Assembly (NCBI RefSeq): GCF_001514115.1
Contig: NZ_KQ948458.1
Span: forward strand, 228,497-292,496
Direction: 5' to 3'
DNA length: 64,000 nt
From: Streptomyces olivochromogenes
GTDB lineage: Bacteria; Actinomycetota; Actinomycetes; Streptomycetales; Streptomycetaceae
Below, piece by piece: positions 48,670 to 56,826 of this stretch. Position 1 is the first letter of the stretch; every line of letters starts with the position of its first letter. The position numbers were made by a program, and so were the translations under genes. The notes below the pieces were generated by a model that saw only the letters and a list, made by a program, of their open reading frames with translations, was not told where the DNA came from and did no database searches.

Positions 48670-48697
48670 GAGTATTTTCGAATACTCATTCGATAAC
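48670..48697 (+). promoter_or_regulatory. UUCG-type palindrome overlapping a promoter
   Basis: GAGTATT (48670-48676), TTCG, AATACTC (48681-48687) is a perfect 7-bp stem in an AT-rich patch. GATAAC (48692-48697) five bases on is a plausible -10, so the palindrome would cover the -35/spacer region as an operator for the hydrolase gene. Confidence 0.45.
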
Positions 48698-48868
48698 CTG
48701 GCGGCGTATCACAGGCAAATCGGGTACACGTAGAGCAGCACATCAGCAGACTCAACGGCACGAAAGCGCCACGACAGCAGCAGCAAGCGCGGCAGGAAGC
48801 GGTACGAGTGGACCGGCCGACTCGAGCGGGAGCGAGCGGTCCGAGCGAGCTAGGGGGGTGCCAGACCT

Positions 48869-49744
48869 ATGGTGCGGCGCATCGACGTGACGGGCGCGGG
48901 CGGCCTACGCCTCGCTGCGTGGGAGTTCGCCGATCCTCCCAAGACCGACCCTCCCAGGACCCCGCCGGCCCCCGGCGTGCTGCTTCTGCACGGCCTCATG
49001 GGCCGCGCCTCCCACTGGGCGTCCACCGCCCGCTGGCTCTCCGAGCGGCACCGAGCGGTCGCCCTCGACCAGCGCGGCCACGGCCAGAGCGACAAGGCGC
49101 CGGAGGGGCAGTACACGCGGGAGGCGTACGTCGAGGACGCCGAGGCCGCTCTCGAGCAGCTGGGTCTCGCCCCGACCGTCCTCATCGGCCACGCGATGGG
49201 CGCGCTGACCGGCTGGCAGCTCGCCGCCAAGCGTCCCGACCTCGTCCGCGGGCTGATCATCTGCGACATGCGGGCCTCGGCGTTAGGGGCCGCGTCGCAG
49301 CGTGAGTGGGAGGACTGGTTCAAGGCCTGGCCCGTGCCCTTCGCCACGCTCGCCGACGTACGGAAGTGGTTCGGCGAGGACGATCCCTGGGTGGAGCGCC
49401 CGAACCCGTCGCGCGGTGAGTTCTACGCCGAGGTGATGCACGAGTCCGCCGACGGCTGGCGCCCGGTCTTCGAACCCGAGCAGATGCTCAAGTCCCGCCA
49501 GACCTGGGTGTACGACGCCCACTGGGAGGAGCTCGCCCAGGTCCAGTGCCCCGCACTGGTCGTACGGGGCCTGGACGGCGAGCTCGGCCGGGCCGAGGCC
49601 CAGGAGATGGTCCGCGTCCTGCCGCACGGCCAGTACGCGGAGGTGGCCGACGCCGGTCACCTCGTGCACTACGACCAGCCGGAGGCGTGGCGCGCCGCGA
49701 TCGAGCCCTTCCTCGACGGTGTACTCACCGGCCAGGACCGCTAG
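48869..49744 (+). CDS. Alpha/beta hydrolase with missing nucleophile serine
   Basis: A 291-residue alpha/beta-hydrolase-fold protein. The oxyanion region LLLHGLMGRASHW near residue 40, VALDQRGHGQSD near 70 and the C-terminal His in VADAGHLVHYDQPEAW are intact. The nucleophile elbow that should read GxSxG reads IGHAMGALTG, with Ala109 at the Ser position (codon GCG at 49193-49195). It should therefore lack classical esterase activity and may be a binding protein, lyase-like enzyme or dead homologue. ATG 48869 has a G-rich ribosome site (AGGGGGG) eleven bases upstream. Confidence 0.87.
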   Translation: MVRRIDVTGAGGLRLAAWEFADPPKTDPPRTPPAPGVLLLHGLMGRASHWASTARWLSERHRAVALDQRGHGQSDKAPEGQYTREAYVEDAEAALEQLGLAPTVLIGHAMGALTGWQLAAKRPDLVRGLIICDMRASALGAASQREWEDWFKAWPVPFATLADVRKWFGEDDPWVERPNPSRGEFYAEVMHESADGWRPVFEPEQMLKSRQTWVYDAHWEELAQVQCPALVVRGLDGELGRAEAQEMVRVLPHGQYAEVADAGHLVHYDQPEAWRAAIEPFLDGVLTGQDR

Positions 49745-49832
49745 GGCCTCCGGCGGATCATGCGGGAGACGCGGGGCTTATGAGGCACCGTAGCTTCCCT
49801 CCGACCTGATCCGCCGGACAGGACCTAGGGCC
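49742..49832. mobile_element. MITE-like inverted-repeat element
   Basis: TCCGGCGGATCA (49749-49760) and TGATCCGCCGGA (49807-49818) are perfect 12-bp inverted repeats around 46 nt. TAGGGCC occurs directly before the left arm (49742-49748) and again at 49826-49832. The left end overlaps the stop codon of the hydrolase. It could be a small non-autonomous element or a terminator; no coding capacity. Confidence 0.5.
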
Positions 49833-49930
49833 CGTCGTTTGGACCGGGCCTGGGCCGCGGGGCGCCGACCGGGCAGCTCGCCCTCCCCGTCGCCCTTCCC
49901 GGCGGCCTCCTCATCGGCCTCCCCGTCGGC

Positions 49931-51553
49931 TCAGCCCTTGCTGACCGCCGCCAGGATCTCCGGCAGCCGCCGGGCCGTCCGCGGCGCCGCCATCCGCAGC
50001 CCGAACGCCGTGATCAGCGCCCCGTATCCGGCCCCCAGCGGCAGCAGCAGCCAGCTCCACCGGTCCCCGTCCGCCGTCACGTTCAGCCAGATCGTGAGGG
50101 CGATGACGGGAGCGGTCAGCAGCGCCGCCGAGACCATTCCGCCGAAGATGGCGATCCAGGCGAGGCCCGCCTGCCCGGGGGCCACGTTCTTGTAGCCCTC
50201 CTGCGGGATCGAGTACGGGAAGCGGGCCGAGGACCAGGCGCCGGTGGCCAGCATCGCTCCGAGCAGCGCGAAGGACAGGCCGAGCACCTCGGGCAGCTTG
50301 GACCAGTCGTCGAGCATCGCCGTCGTCAGCACGGTCACGAGGGTCGCGTACGGCAGGGTGATGACCAGCAGCGCCAGCGCACGCCCGCGCAGTTCGACGT
50401 ACGCGTCGTGCGGGGACGCGATGGTCATCGCGACCATCCAGAACGCGGAGGTGTCCTGACCGAACTGGTTGTACATCTGGATGCCGAGCATCCCGGCCGC
50501 GAAGCACGCGAAGTAGATCGAGCCGGTGCCCTGGAGGGCGTTGAACACAGGCACGATCAGCCCGATCGCCAACGAGGTCACCCACGCGGCCTTCGTCTTC
50601 GGGTCGCGCCACACGTACCGCAGGCTGCGCTCCATCACGGTCCCGGTGCGCCCCGAGGGCAGCAGCCGGCGCAGCCCGCCCGTCGGGATCCGCTCCCGCG
50701 CCGCACTTTCGCCCGCCTGCAACGTCGACCCGTCCGGGGAGGTCATCAGCTGGGTCAGGTGCCTCGACCAGAGCGCCAGCAGCCCGACCAGCGCCGCCAC
50801 GCTCAGGACGAGTTGGGCGACCCCCACCCCGTACGAGCCCCTGCTCATCGAGTCCACCGCGCCGATCGCCGACCCGGGCGGCACCCAGCGCAGCACGTCC
50901 GCCGCCGGGTCGAGCCGGGACAGTCCGCCCGCCGAACCGAGTCGCTGTGCGCCGAAGTTGACGAGCTGCGCGCCGATCGCGATGACGAGGCCGCTCAGTA
51001 CGGCCAGGTCGCGGCCCTTGCGGCTGGACAGCAGCCGGATGTTGGCGGCGGCGACGGCCCGCGCGAGGGCCACACAGACGAGCAGCGCGAGCGGCACGGC
51101 CACGACACCGGTGACGTACGCCGCCGTGCCGTGCGCCACGGAGATCACGGAACCGACCAGCAGGCACAGGGTGAACAGCGGTCCGATACCGACAAGCGAG
51201 GCCACGAGCAGCGCCCGGACCAGCGGGTCCGGTCGCAACGGCAGCATGACGAGCCGGGTCGGGTCGAGGGTCTCGTCGCCGCTGGGGAAGAACAGCGGCA
51301 TCACGGCCCAGCCGAGCGCCATGACCGCGATCAGCAGGACGGTGACGGACGCGGCGTGCGCGTTGCCGCGCAGGGCGATGAGGCCGAGCAGTTGGAGGGC
51401 GGCGAAGAGGAGGACGACGACGACCGAGGTGATGTACGCGGCCCGCCGCCCGGCCGACTGCCGCAGCCCGTTGCGCAGCAGCGACAGCTTCAGCCGTACG
51501 ACGACGGGGGTGATCGAGGCCTCGGAGGAGACTCCGGAGGTGCTCGTGCTCAT
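49931..51553 (-). CDS. ABC transporter permease
   Basis: A 540-residue membrane protein with about ten to twelve helices (AAYITSVVVVLLFAALQLLGLIAL, VTVLLIAVMALGWAVMPLFF, VTGVVAVPLALLVCVALA, LAVLSGLVIAIGAQLV, AAWVTSLAIGLIVPVF and others). The soluble loop after helix eight (LRRLLPSGRTGTVMERSLRYVWRDPKTK) is typical of large ABC-2-like permeases of actinobacteria. ATG 51553 overlaps the stop of the ATPase gene (ATGA), forming a two-gene exporter. Substrate unknown. Confidence 0.85.
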   Translation of the reverse strand: MSTSTSGVSSEASITPVVVRLKLSLLRNGLRQSAGRRAAYITSVVVVLLFAALQLLGLIALRGNAHAASVTVLLIAVMALGWAVMPLFFPSGDETLDPTRLVMLPLRPDPLVRALLVASLVGIGPLFTLCLLVGSVISVAHGTAAYVTGVVAVPLALLVCVALARAVAAANIRLLSSRKGRDLAVLSGLVIAIGAQLVNFGAQRLGSAGGLSRLDPAADVLRWVPPGSAIGAVDSMSRGSYGVGVAQLVLSVAALVGLLALWSRHLTQLMTSPDGSTLQAGESAARERIPTGGLRRLLPSGRTGTVMERSLRYVWRDPKTKAAWVTSLAIGLIVPVFNALQGTGSIYFACFAAGMLGIQMYNQFGQDTSAFWMVAMTIASPHDAYVELRGRALALLVITLPYATLVTVLTTAMLDDWSKLPEVLGLSFALLGAMLATGAWSSARFPYSIPQEGYKNVAPGQAGLAWIAIFGGMVSAALLTAPVIALTIWLNVTADGDRWSWLLLPLGAGYGALITAFGLRMAAPRTARRLPEILAAVSKG

Positions 51554-52344
51554 CGCATCGCCCCGCCGCCCAGCCAGTCCAGGTCGGACCCGCGGTCGCG
51601 ACCCTGTGCGCCGACCAGTTCCAGGAACGCCTGCTGGAGGGAGGGCGCGTCGCCGCGGACCTCCGCGAGCGGCCCGTGCGCGCGGATGCGCCCCGCGACC
51701 ATGACGGCCACCCAGTCGCACAGCGATTCGACGAGTTCCATGACGTGGGAGGAGAAGACGACCGTGGCGCCCGATGCTGTGTAGCGCTCCAGGACGCCGC
51801 GGATGGTCTGCGCGGAGACGGGGTCGACGCCCTCGAACGGCTCGTCGAGGAAGAGGACCTCGGGGTTGTGGAGGAGAGCGGCGGCGAGGCCGATCTTCTT
51901 GCGCATGCCCGTCGAGTAGTCGACGACGAGTTTGTGCTGGGCGCCCGCGAGGTCGAGGACGTCGAGGAGCTGGGTGGTGCGCTTGTCGACCTCGGCGCCG
52001 GGCAGGCCGCGCAACCGGCCGGTGTAGGCGAGGAGCTCACGCCCGGAGAGCCGTTCGAAGAGCCGCAGGCCCTCGGGGAGTATGCCGATCCGGGCCTTCA
52101 CCGCCGCCGGGTCGCGCCAGACGTCATGGCCGACCACCTCGACGCCGCCCTGGTCGGGCCTGAGCAGCCCGGTCACCATCGAGAGGGTGGTCGTCTTGCC
52201 CGCGCCGTTGGGCCCTACGAGCCCGATGAACCGCCCCGCGGGCAACTCCAGGTCGATCCCGGCGACGGCGACCTGCTCCCCGAACCGCTTCCAGAGCCCT
52301 TGCACACGTACGGCGGGCGCACTGCCCCCTGCTCCCTCGGCCAT
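51550..52344 (-). CDS. ABC transporter ATP-binding protein
   Basis: A 264-residue ATPase of the ABC-2 exporter type. Walker A GLVGPNGAGKTTTLSMVTGLL near residue 45, Q-loop ARIGILPEG, signature VDYSTGMRKKIGLAAALLHNP, Walker B VLFLDEPFEGVDP and switch SSHVMELVE are all present. It is the first gene of the pair and is translationally coupled to the permease. A dispersed intergenic repeat lies upstream of it. Confidence 0.93.
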   Translation of the reverse strand: MAEGAGGSAPAVRVQGLWKRFGEQVAVAGIDLELPAGRFIGLVGPNGAGKTTTLSMVTGLLRPDQGGVEVVGHDVWRDPAAVKARIGILPEGLRLFERLSGRELLAYTGRLRGLPGAEVDKRTTQLLDVLDLAGAQHKLVVDYSTGMRKKIGLAAALLHNPEVLFLDEPFEGVDPVSAQTIRGVLERYTASGATVVFSSHVMELVESLCDWVAVMVAGRIRAHGPLAEVRGDAPSLQQAFLELVGAQGRDRGSDLDWLGGGAMR

Positions 52345-52385
52345 ACGAGCACCCTAAGGGGAAGCGCCCTGTTTTTGGGTTTTCG

Positions 52386-52414
52386 GGGGCGCGGGGAACT
52401 GCGCGACCAGCCAC
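52386..52414 (+). repeat. Dispersed intergenic repeat, copy C
   Basis: Identical 29-nt match to 34290-34318, again followed by a variable stretch and CCCGCAG. It sits between the prim-pol-like gene and the ABC ATPase gene. Confidence 0.75.
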
Positions 52415-52448
52415 AACGAACCCGCAGACGAATACGCGCAGACCAGCG

Positions 52449-53102
52449 TCAGCGATCCCGTCCGCACGCATAGGCGAGCGGCGAGATCAATTCCTCCGCG
52501 TCCGGCAGCCACCGGTTCGCCGGCGTCGGCCGGCAGGCCCACTGCACCGCACCCCGCGAACCGAACCGGGTGGGCGGAGCCGCCACGTACGAGCCTTCGC
52601 CCAGGGTGACCAGGTCGAGGGAGGCGGGCGGCCAGCCCAGTCGGCGTACCAGGTCGGGGACCTTCACCGCCGCGCCGGGCAGGACGAAGAAGTGCATGCG
52701 CCGGTCCGGCGTGCATGTCACCGGCCCCAGCGTCAGCTCCATCCGCTCCATGCGGGCGAGGGCGAGAAACCCGGCCGTCTCCGGCACGTCGATCGCATCG
52801 AACGTACGCCCGGTGGGCAGCAGGATCGACGCGTTCGGCTGCTTCGACCACATCCGGCGCGCGACGGTCGCACTGCCCGTCGCCTGCGTGGCCCAGTCCT
52901 CGCGCGCCGCGTGCGCGCCCGGCGTGGGGCAGGTGGCCTCACCGCAGGAGCAGCGTTGCATCCCGTCGACGGCCTCCAGCCACGTGCCCGGGAACACGTC
53001 CCAATGGCGTTCTTCGGCATATCGCACGGCGGTGTCGAGCAGTGATTCGCCACGTTGCTTCGGGATTTGGACGGCCTCGGGCCCCGCGATGGTCTCTTCC
53101 AC
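52449..53102 (-). CDS. Prim-pol-like (bifunctional DNA primase/polymerase N-terminal) protein
   Basis: A 217-residue protein. ESLLDTAVRYAEERHWDVFPGTWLE, CSCGEATCPTPGAHAAREDWATQATGS, ILLPTGRTFDAIDVPE and GEGSYVAAPPTRFGSRGAVQWA follow the prim-pol N-terminal pattern that Streptomyces uses in many small proteins; no full primase or helicase is attached and the acidic catalytic pair is only partly recognisable (DAID). GTG 53102 (MEETIAGPEA) was chosen; GTG 53126 is also in frame. Divergent from the NsdA-like gene. Role unknown, possibly regulatory. Confidence 0.75.
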   Translation of the reverse strand: MEETIAGPEAVQIPKQRGESLLDTAVRYAEERHWDVFPGTWLEAVDGMQRCSCGEATCPTPGAHAAREDWATQATGSATVARRMWSKQPNASILLPTGRTFDAIDVPETAGFLALARMERMELTLGPVTCTPDRRMHFFVLPGAAVKVPDLVRRLGWPPASLDLVTLGEGSYVAAPPTRFGSRGAVQWACRPTPANRWLPDAEELISPLAYACGRDR

Positions 53103-53409
53103 GATGAACACAACTCTAGTCGCCACAGGGGGTTACGGGGGTCCCGTGCGCGGGGGAGGGGCATCGTTCCCGCGTGTGGGGCGCATGGATGCACGGGTGG
53201 GGGCGCGCAGGGGGAACGACAGCGGGTCGTGGGTAACCAGGGGTGGGGTCGAGGCGGCCGCCTTTACCCCGGCAATCCTCACATGTCTCGCATCTTCGGT
53301 ATGTCGGCGGGGCATTGATCTTCATGGCCGACTTCCTTCGCTGTGGTTGGCCGATGAGGACACGTCAACTCGGTGCGTGGGCAGGCACCGCAGCCACAGG
53401 GGGTACGCC

Positions 53410-54795
53410 ATGGCCGCAAGGCCTCTCGTCGCCAGGCAGCCGAACGAACGGCTGCAGGCGCTCATCCAGGAAGCGGGCTGTTCCAACGCCGGCCTGGCCC
53501 GCCGGGTCAACATGTGCGGCGCCGAGCACGGACTCGATCTGCGCTACGACAAGACCTCGGTGGCGCGCTGGCTGCGCGGTCAGCAGCCGAGGGGGCGCGC
53601 TCCCGCGATCATCGCCGAGGCGCTCGGCCGCAAGCTGGGCCGTACGGTCACGATCGACGAGATCGGCATGGCCAACGGCAAGAACCTCGCGTCGGGCGTG
53701 GGGTTGCAGTTCTCGCCGACCGTCCTCGGTGCCATCGAGCAGGTGTGTGAGCTGTGGCGCAGTGACGTCGGGCGCAGGGACTTCCTGTCCGGCTCGTCCG
53801 TCGCCGCCTCCGCGCTCGTCGAGCCGAGCCGCGACTGGCTGATCTCCGCACCGGACTCGCAGGTGGCGCGTGCGGCGGGTCCACGGGTCGGGCTCTCGGA
53901 CGTGGCGGCGGTCCGCGCGATGACCCAGGCGCTCACGGACCTGGACCACCAGTACGGCAGCGGGCATGTGCGCCCGGTCGTCGTGCACTACCTCAACAGC
54001 GTGGTCTCCGGGCTGCTCGCGGGTTCGTACCGGGAGGGCGTCGGACGCGAACTCTTCTCGGCGGTCTCGCGGTTGACGGAACTCGCGGGCTACATGGCCA
54101 TCGACACCGGTCAACCGGGCCTCGCCCAGCGGTACTACATCCAGGCGCTGCGGCTCGCCCAGGCGGCCGGGGACCGGGGATACGGCGGGTACGTGCTGGC
54201 CGCCTCCATGAGCCACCTGGCGGCGCAGCTCGGCAACCCGCGTGAGATCGCGCAGTTGGCGCGCGCGGCGCAGGAGGGGGCGCGGGGGCGGGTGACACCG
54301 CGCGCGGAGTCGATGTTCCACGCCGCGGAGGCGCGCGGGCACGCCCTGATGGGCGACGCGCGCGCCGCTCAGGTGGCGTCCGGGCGTGCGGTCACCGCGC
54401 TCGAGGGCGCCGACGCGGCCTCGGGGGACGACCCGACGTGGATCGCGCACTTCGACGAGGCCTATCTCGCCGACGAGTTGGCGCACTGCCACCGTGACCT
54501 GGGTCAGGCGGAGGCCGCCGCGCGCTGCGCGGAGGAGTCCCTCGCCGGGCATCCGGAGTCGCGGGCCCGCCGCCGGGCCATCGGTTACGTCCTGCTGGCC
54601 ACCGCGCAGGTCCAGCAGCGCGAGGTGGAACAGGCGTGCCACACGGGTCTGCGCGCGGTCGAGCTCCTCGGCACGCTCCGCTCCAACCGCGGCGCCGAGT
54701 ACCTGGACGACTTCCAGCAGCGCCTGGAGCCGTACCGGGACGAGGCGGTGGTGCGGGAGTTCGGGGCGCGGCTGGAGTTGCAGGCGGCGGCGTGA
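53410..54795 (+). CDS. NsdA-like TPR regulator of development
   Basis: A 461-residue regulator. The N-terminus RPLVARQPNERLQALIQEAG, SNAGLARRVNMCGAEHG and LDLRYDKTSVARWLRGQQPRG is a helix-turn-helix domain, and the remaining 300 residues form TPR-like helical repeats (GQPGLAQRYYIQALRLAQAAGD, LGNPREIAQLARAAQEG). This is the type of NsdA, a negative regulator of differentiation and antibiotic production in Streptomyces; it may be NsdA itself or a paralogue. ATG 53410 fits the family start. The upstream frame (to 52570) is a shadow of the divergent gene. A 280-nt divergent leader shows no other clear feature. Confidence 0.8.
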   Translation: MAARPLVARQPNERLQALIQEAGCSNAGLARRVNMCGAEHGLDLRYDKTSVARWLRGQQPRGRAPAIIAEALGRKLGRTVTIDEIGMANGKNLASGVGLQFSPTVLGAIEQVCELWRSDVGRRDFLSGSSVAASALVEPSRDWLISAPDSQVARAAGPRVGLSDVAAVRAMTQALTDLDHQYGSGHVRPVVVHYLNSVVSGLLAGSYREGVGRELFSAVSRLTELAGYMAIDTGQPGLAQRYYIQALRLAQAAGDRGYGGYVLAASMSHLAAQLGNPREIAQLARAAQEGARGRVTPRAESMFHAAEARGHALMGDARAAQVASGRAVTALEGADAASGDDPTWIAHFDEAYLADELAHCHRDLGQAEAAARCAEESLAGHPESRARRRAIGYVLLATAQVQQREVEQACHTGLRAVELLGTLRSNRGAEYLDDFQQRLEPYRDEAVVREFGARLELQAAA

Positions 54796-54905
54796 GTGGA
54801 TCGTGTGCGCGCCGGTGAACACGCGGTGTGCACGGGCGTGAACGCCGGGCCAACGATGGCGCTTGGAGTGGGAGGAGTCAGATACAGCGCACGGTGGGGC
54901 GTATT

Positions 54906-54979
54906 CGTTACCCCGGTCACAGGGGGCGGGGGTAACGCCCTGTGCTGCGTGGCACGGGCGCGTGGGGACCCGGTAGCGT
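54906..54979 (+). promoter_or_regulatory. Inverted repeat and promoter upstream of membrane protein
   Basis: CGTTACCCC (54906-54914) and GGGGTAACG (54929-54937) form a perfect 9-bp inverted repeat. TGGCAC (54950-54955) and TAGCGT (54974-54979), 18 bp apart, make a good promoter for the gene starting at 55021. Confidence 0.5.
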
Positions 54980-55020
54980 GAGCCGACGATTCCGAAGGTC
55001 CCCCATTAGTAGGAGTCCCG

Positions 55021-56784
55021 GTGACGCAGAGTGGACAGGGCGAGCAGCCCTCGGCGCGCACGGCGCGCGAAGGCATCGTGCTGCCCTCCGACGGCGGCGA
55101 ACCGCTGTTGCCGGGCATGACGGGCGACCGGGCCGTTCCGGCGGCCCCGGCGGTCCCGGCGGGCGGTCAGACCTGGGACCAGCCGTGGGGACCGGACCCG
55201 TCGGCGGCACCGGCCCCGCAGCCGTCCGAGGGCTGGGGGGCGCCCGTGAACGGCACCCAGACGTGGAGTGGCTCCGAGCCGTCCCCGTCCGGCGCCCCCA
55301 CCCCGGACTGGGGCGGTCACGACCCGTCCACGCAGACCTGGGCCGCGCCCGAGCAGCCGGCGCAGGGCTGGGGCGCCGCCCCGGCCCAGCAGCAGGGTTT
55401 CCCGGCTCAGCAGGCCCCCGGTGGCCCGCTGCCGGCCGAGGGCACCCAGCCGCCGTCGTACGGGGAGCAGCGACCGTACGGGGACCAGCAGCTGCCGTCG
55501 TACGGCGGTCAGGAGACTTCCTCCTACGGCGGCCGACAGGATCCGGCGTACGGCGGCCACCAGGGCGGTGCCGTACCCCAGCAGCAGCCGCAGGGCGCGC
55601 ACGCCGCCGCGCTGCCCCCCGCGGTTCCCGGGGCGTTGCCGCCCGCCGTGGACGAGGGCGCCACGCAGTACATCCCGCCGGTTCCGGCCGCGGCCGAGGG
55701 CGCGACCCAGTTCCTGCCGCCCGTCCCCGCCATGCCCGACGAGGGCGCCACGCAGTACATCCCGCCGGTGGGCCCGGGTGCGCTGCCGCCCGAGGTGTCC
55801 TCGGGGCCGCTGCCTCCGGCCGCGCACCCCGACGCCGAGGCCACGCAGTACATCGCCCCCGTGCCCGCCGAGCATGGTGCGGCGCAGTACGGGATACGTC
55901 CGGGCGGGCCGGAGGACCGGCAGCCGCCCGCGGAGTTCGACAACCTGTTCCGCAGTGCGCCGAGCGCGTCGGAGGGGCCCGCGTCCACGCAGCAGCTGCC
56001 GCGGTTCGAGGCTCCTGCCCCGCACGCCCCCCACACTCCGCACGCCCCGTATGCCGCGCAGGCCCCGGGGATGCCCGGAGCGCCGGGCGGGCGGGCCGCC
56101 ACCCGGCGCGGCGCGGCCGACGACGACGGCGGTGGCCGCGGTGGACGGAACCGCTCGCGTGTCCCGCTGATCGCGGCCGTCGGTATCGGCATCGTCGTGC
56201 TCGGTATCGGCGCCGGCGCCCTGCTCAGCGGTGGCGGCGGAGGCAGCGACAGCGGCAAGGACGACAGCAGCAAGAACGTGTCGGCGACGGCCGGGGCCAC
56301 GGACGGCTCGTCGTCGGCGGGGGCCGACCCGGCCAAGGCGCAGGCCGTCGCGCTGGACAAGCTCCTCGCGGACAGCAACAACAGCCGCGACTCGGTGATC
56401 AGCGCCGTGGAGAACGTGAAGGCGTGCAACAACCTGGACCAGGCGGCCAGTGACCTGCGCGACGCGGCCAAGCAGCGGTCCGAACTGGTGACCAGGCTCG
56501 GTGGTCTCTCGGTCGACAAGCTTCCGAACAACGCCCAGCTGACCGCCGCGCTGAACAGCGCCTGGCAGGCCTCCGCGTCGGCCGACAACCACTACGCGGC
56601 CTGGGCCGACCAGGTCAAGGGCAAGAAGGGCTGCAAGAAGGGCCACGCCCGCACCACCGGTCAGACCGCGGCGGCCAATCAGGCCAGCGGCACCGCGAGC
56701 GCGCAGAAGGCGAAGGCCGCCAGGTTGTGGAACTCGATCGCCTCGACGTACGGACTGACGCGGCGCACGACGACCCAGCTGTGA
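55021..56784 (+). CDS. Single-pass membrane protein with repeated ATQYIPPV motifs
   Basis: A 587-residue protein. Residues 1-380 are disordered, rich in Pro, Gln, Gly and Ala, with repeats SYGGQ and five (E)GATQ(Y/F)(I/L)PPV-type motifs between about 205 and 300. One helix (LIAAVGIGIVVLGIGAGALL, about 382-402) crosses the membrane, followed by a Ser/Gly linker and a helical outer domain with a Cys pair (KACNNLDQAASDLRDAAKQ, GCKKGH). The regular TQ-x-x-P sites in a cytoplasmic tail resemble substrates of Ser/Thr kinases and FHA partners. GTG 55021 has TAGGAG upstream. Function unknown. Confidence 0.78.
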   Translation: MTQSGQGEQPSARTAREGIVLPSDGGEPLLPGMTGDRAVPAAPAVPAGGQTWDQPWGPDPSAAPAPQPSEGWGAPVNGTQTWSGSEPSPSGAPTPDWGGHDPSTQTWAAPEQPAQGWGAAPAQQQGFPAQQAPGGPLPAEGTQPPSYGEQRPYGDQQLPSYGGQETSSYGGRQDPAYGGHQGGAVPQQQPQGAHAAALPPAVPGALPPAVDEGATQYIPPVPAAAEGATQFLPPVPAMPDEGATQYIPPVGPGALPPEVSSGPLPPAAHPDAEATQYIAPVPAEHGAAQYGIRPGGPEDRQPPAEFDNLFRSAPSASEGPASTQQLPRFEAPAPHAPHTPHAPYAAQAPGMPGAPGGRAATRRGAADDDGGGRGGRNRSRVPLIAAVGIGIVVLGIGAGALLSGGGGGSDSGKDDSSKNVSATAGATDGSSSAGADPAKAQAVALDKLLADSNNSRDSVISAVENVKACNNLDQAASDLRDAAKQRSELVTRLGGLSVDKLPNNAQLTAALNSAWQASASADNHYAAWADQVKGKKGCKKGHARTTGQTAAANQASGTASAQKAKAARLWNSIASTYGLTRRTTTQL

Positions 56785-56826
56785 CCGGTCGGACCGGTCG
56801 GCCGCCGACCGGTCCGAGCCCGCGTC

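Larger units (their letters stand above)
47880..48868. other. 990-bp gene-poor stretch
   Basis: No convincing gene. It holds a 38-39-bp duplication (48053-48090, 48091-48129), a terminator-like hairpin (48484-48511), a UUCG-capped palindrome at a promoter (48670-48687) and a 170-nt leader of the hydrolase gene. A frame at 48322-48666 begins plausibly (MAETKIQCAESQRRDRLRAR) but decays into Arg/Pro-rich sequence running through the terminator, so it is probably a remnant. Confidence 0.5.

Noticed and set aside
52570..53409. N-terminal extension of the NsdA-like regulator
   Set aside because: It is the antisense shadow of the divergent prim-pol-like gene; the family start is at 53410.
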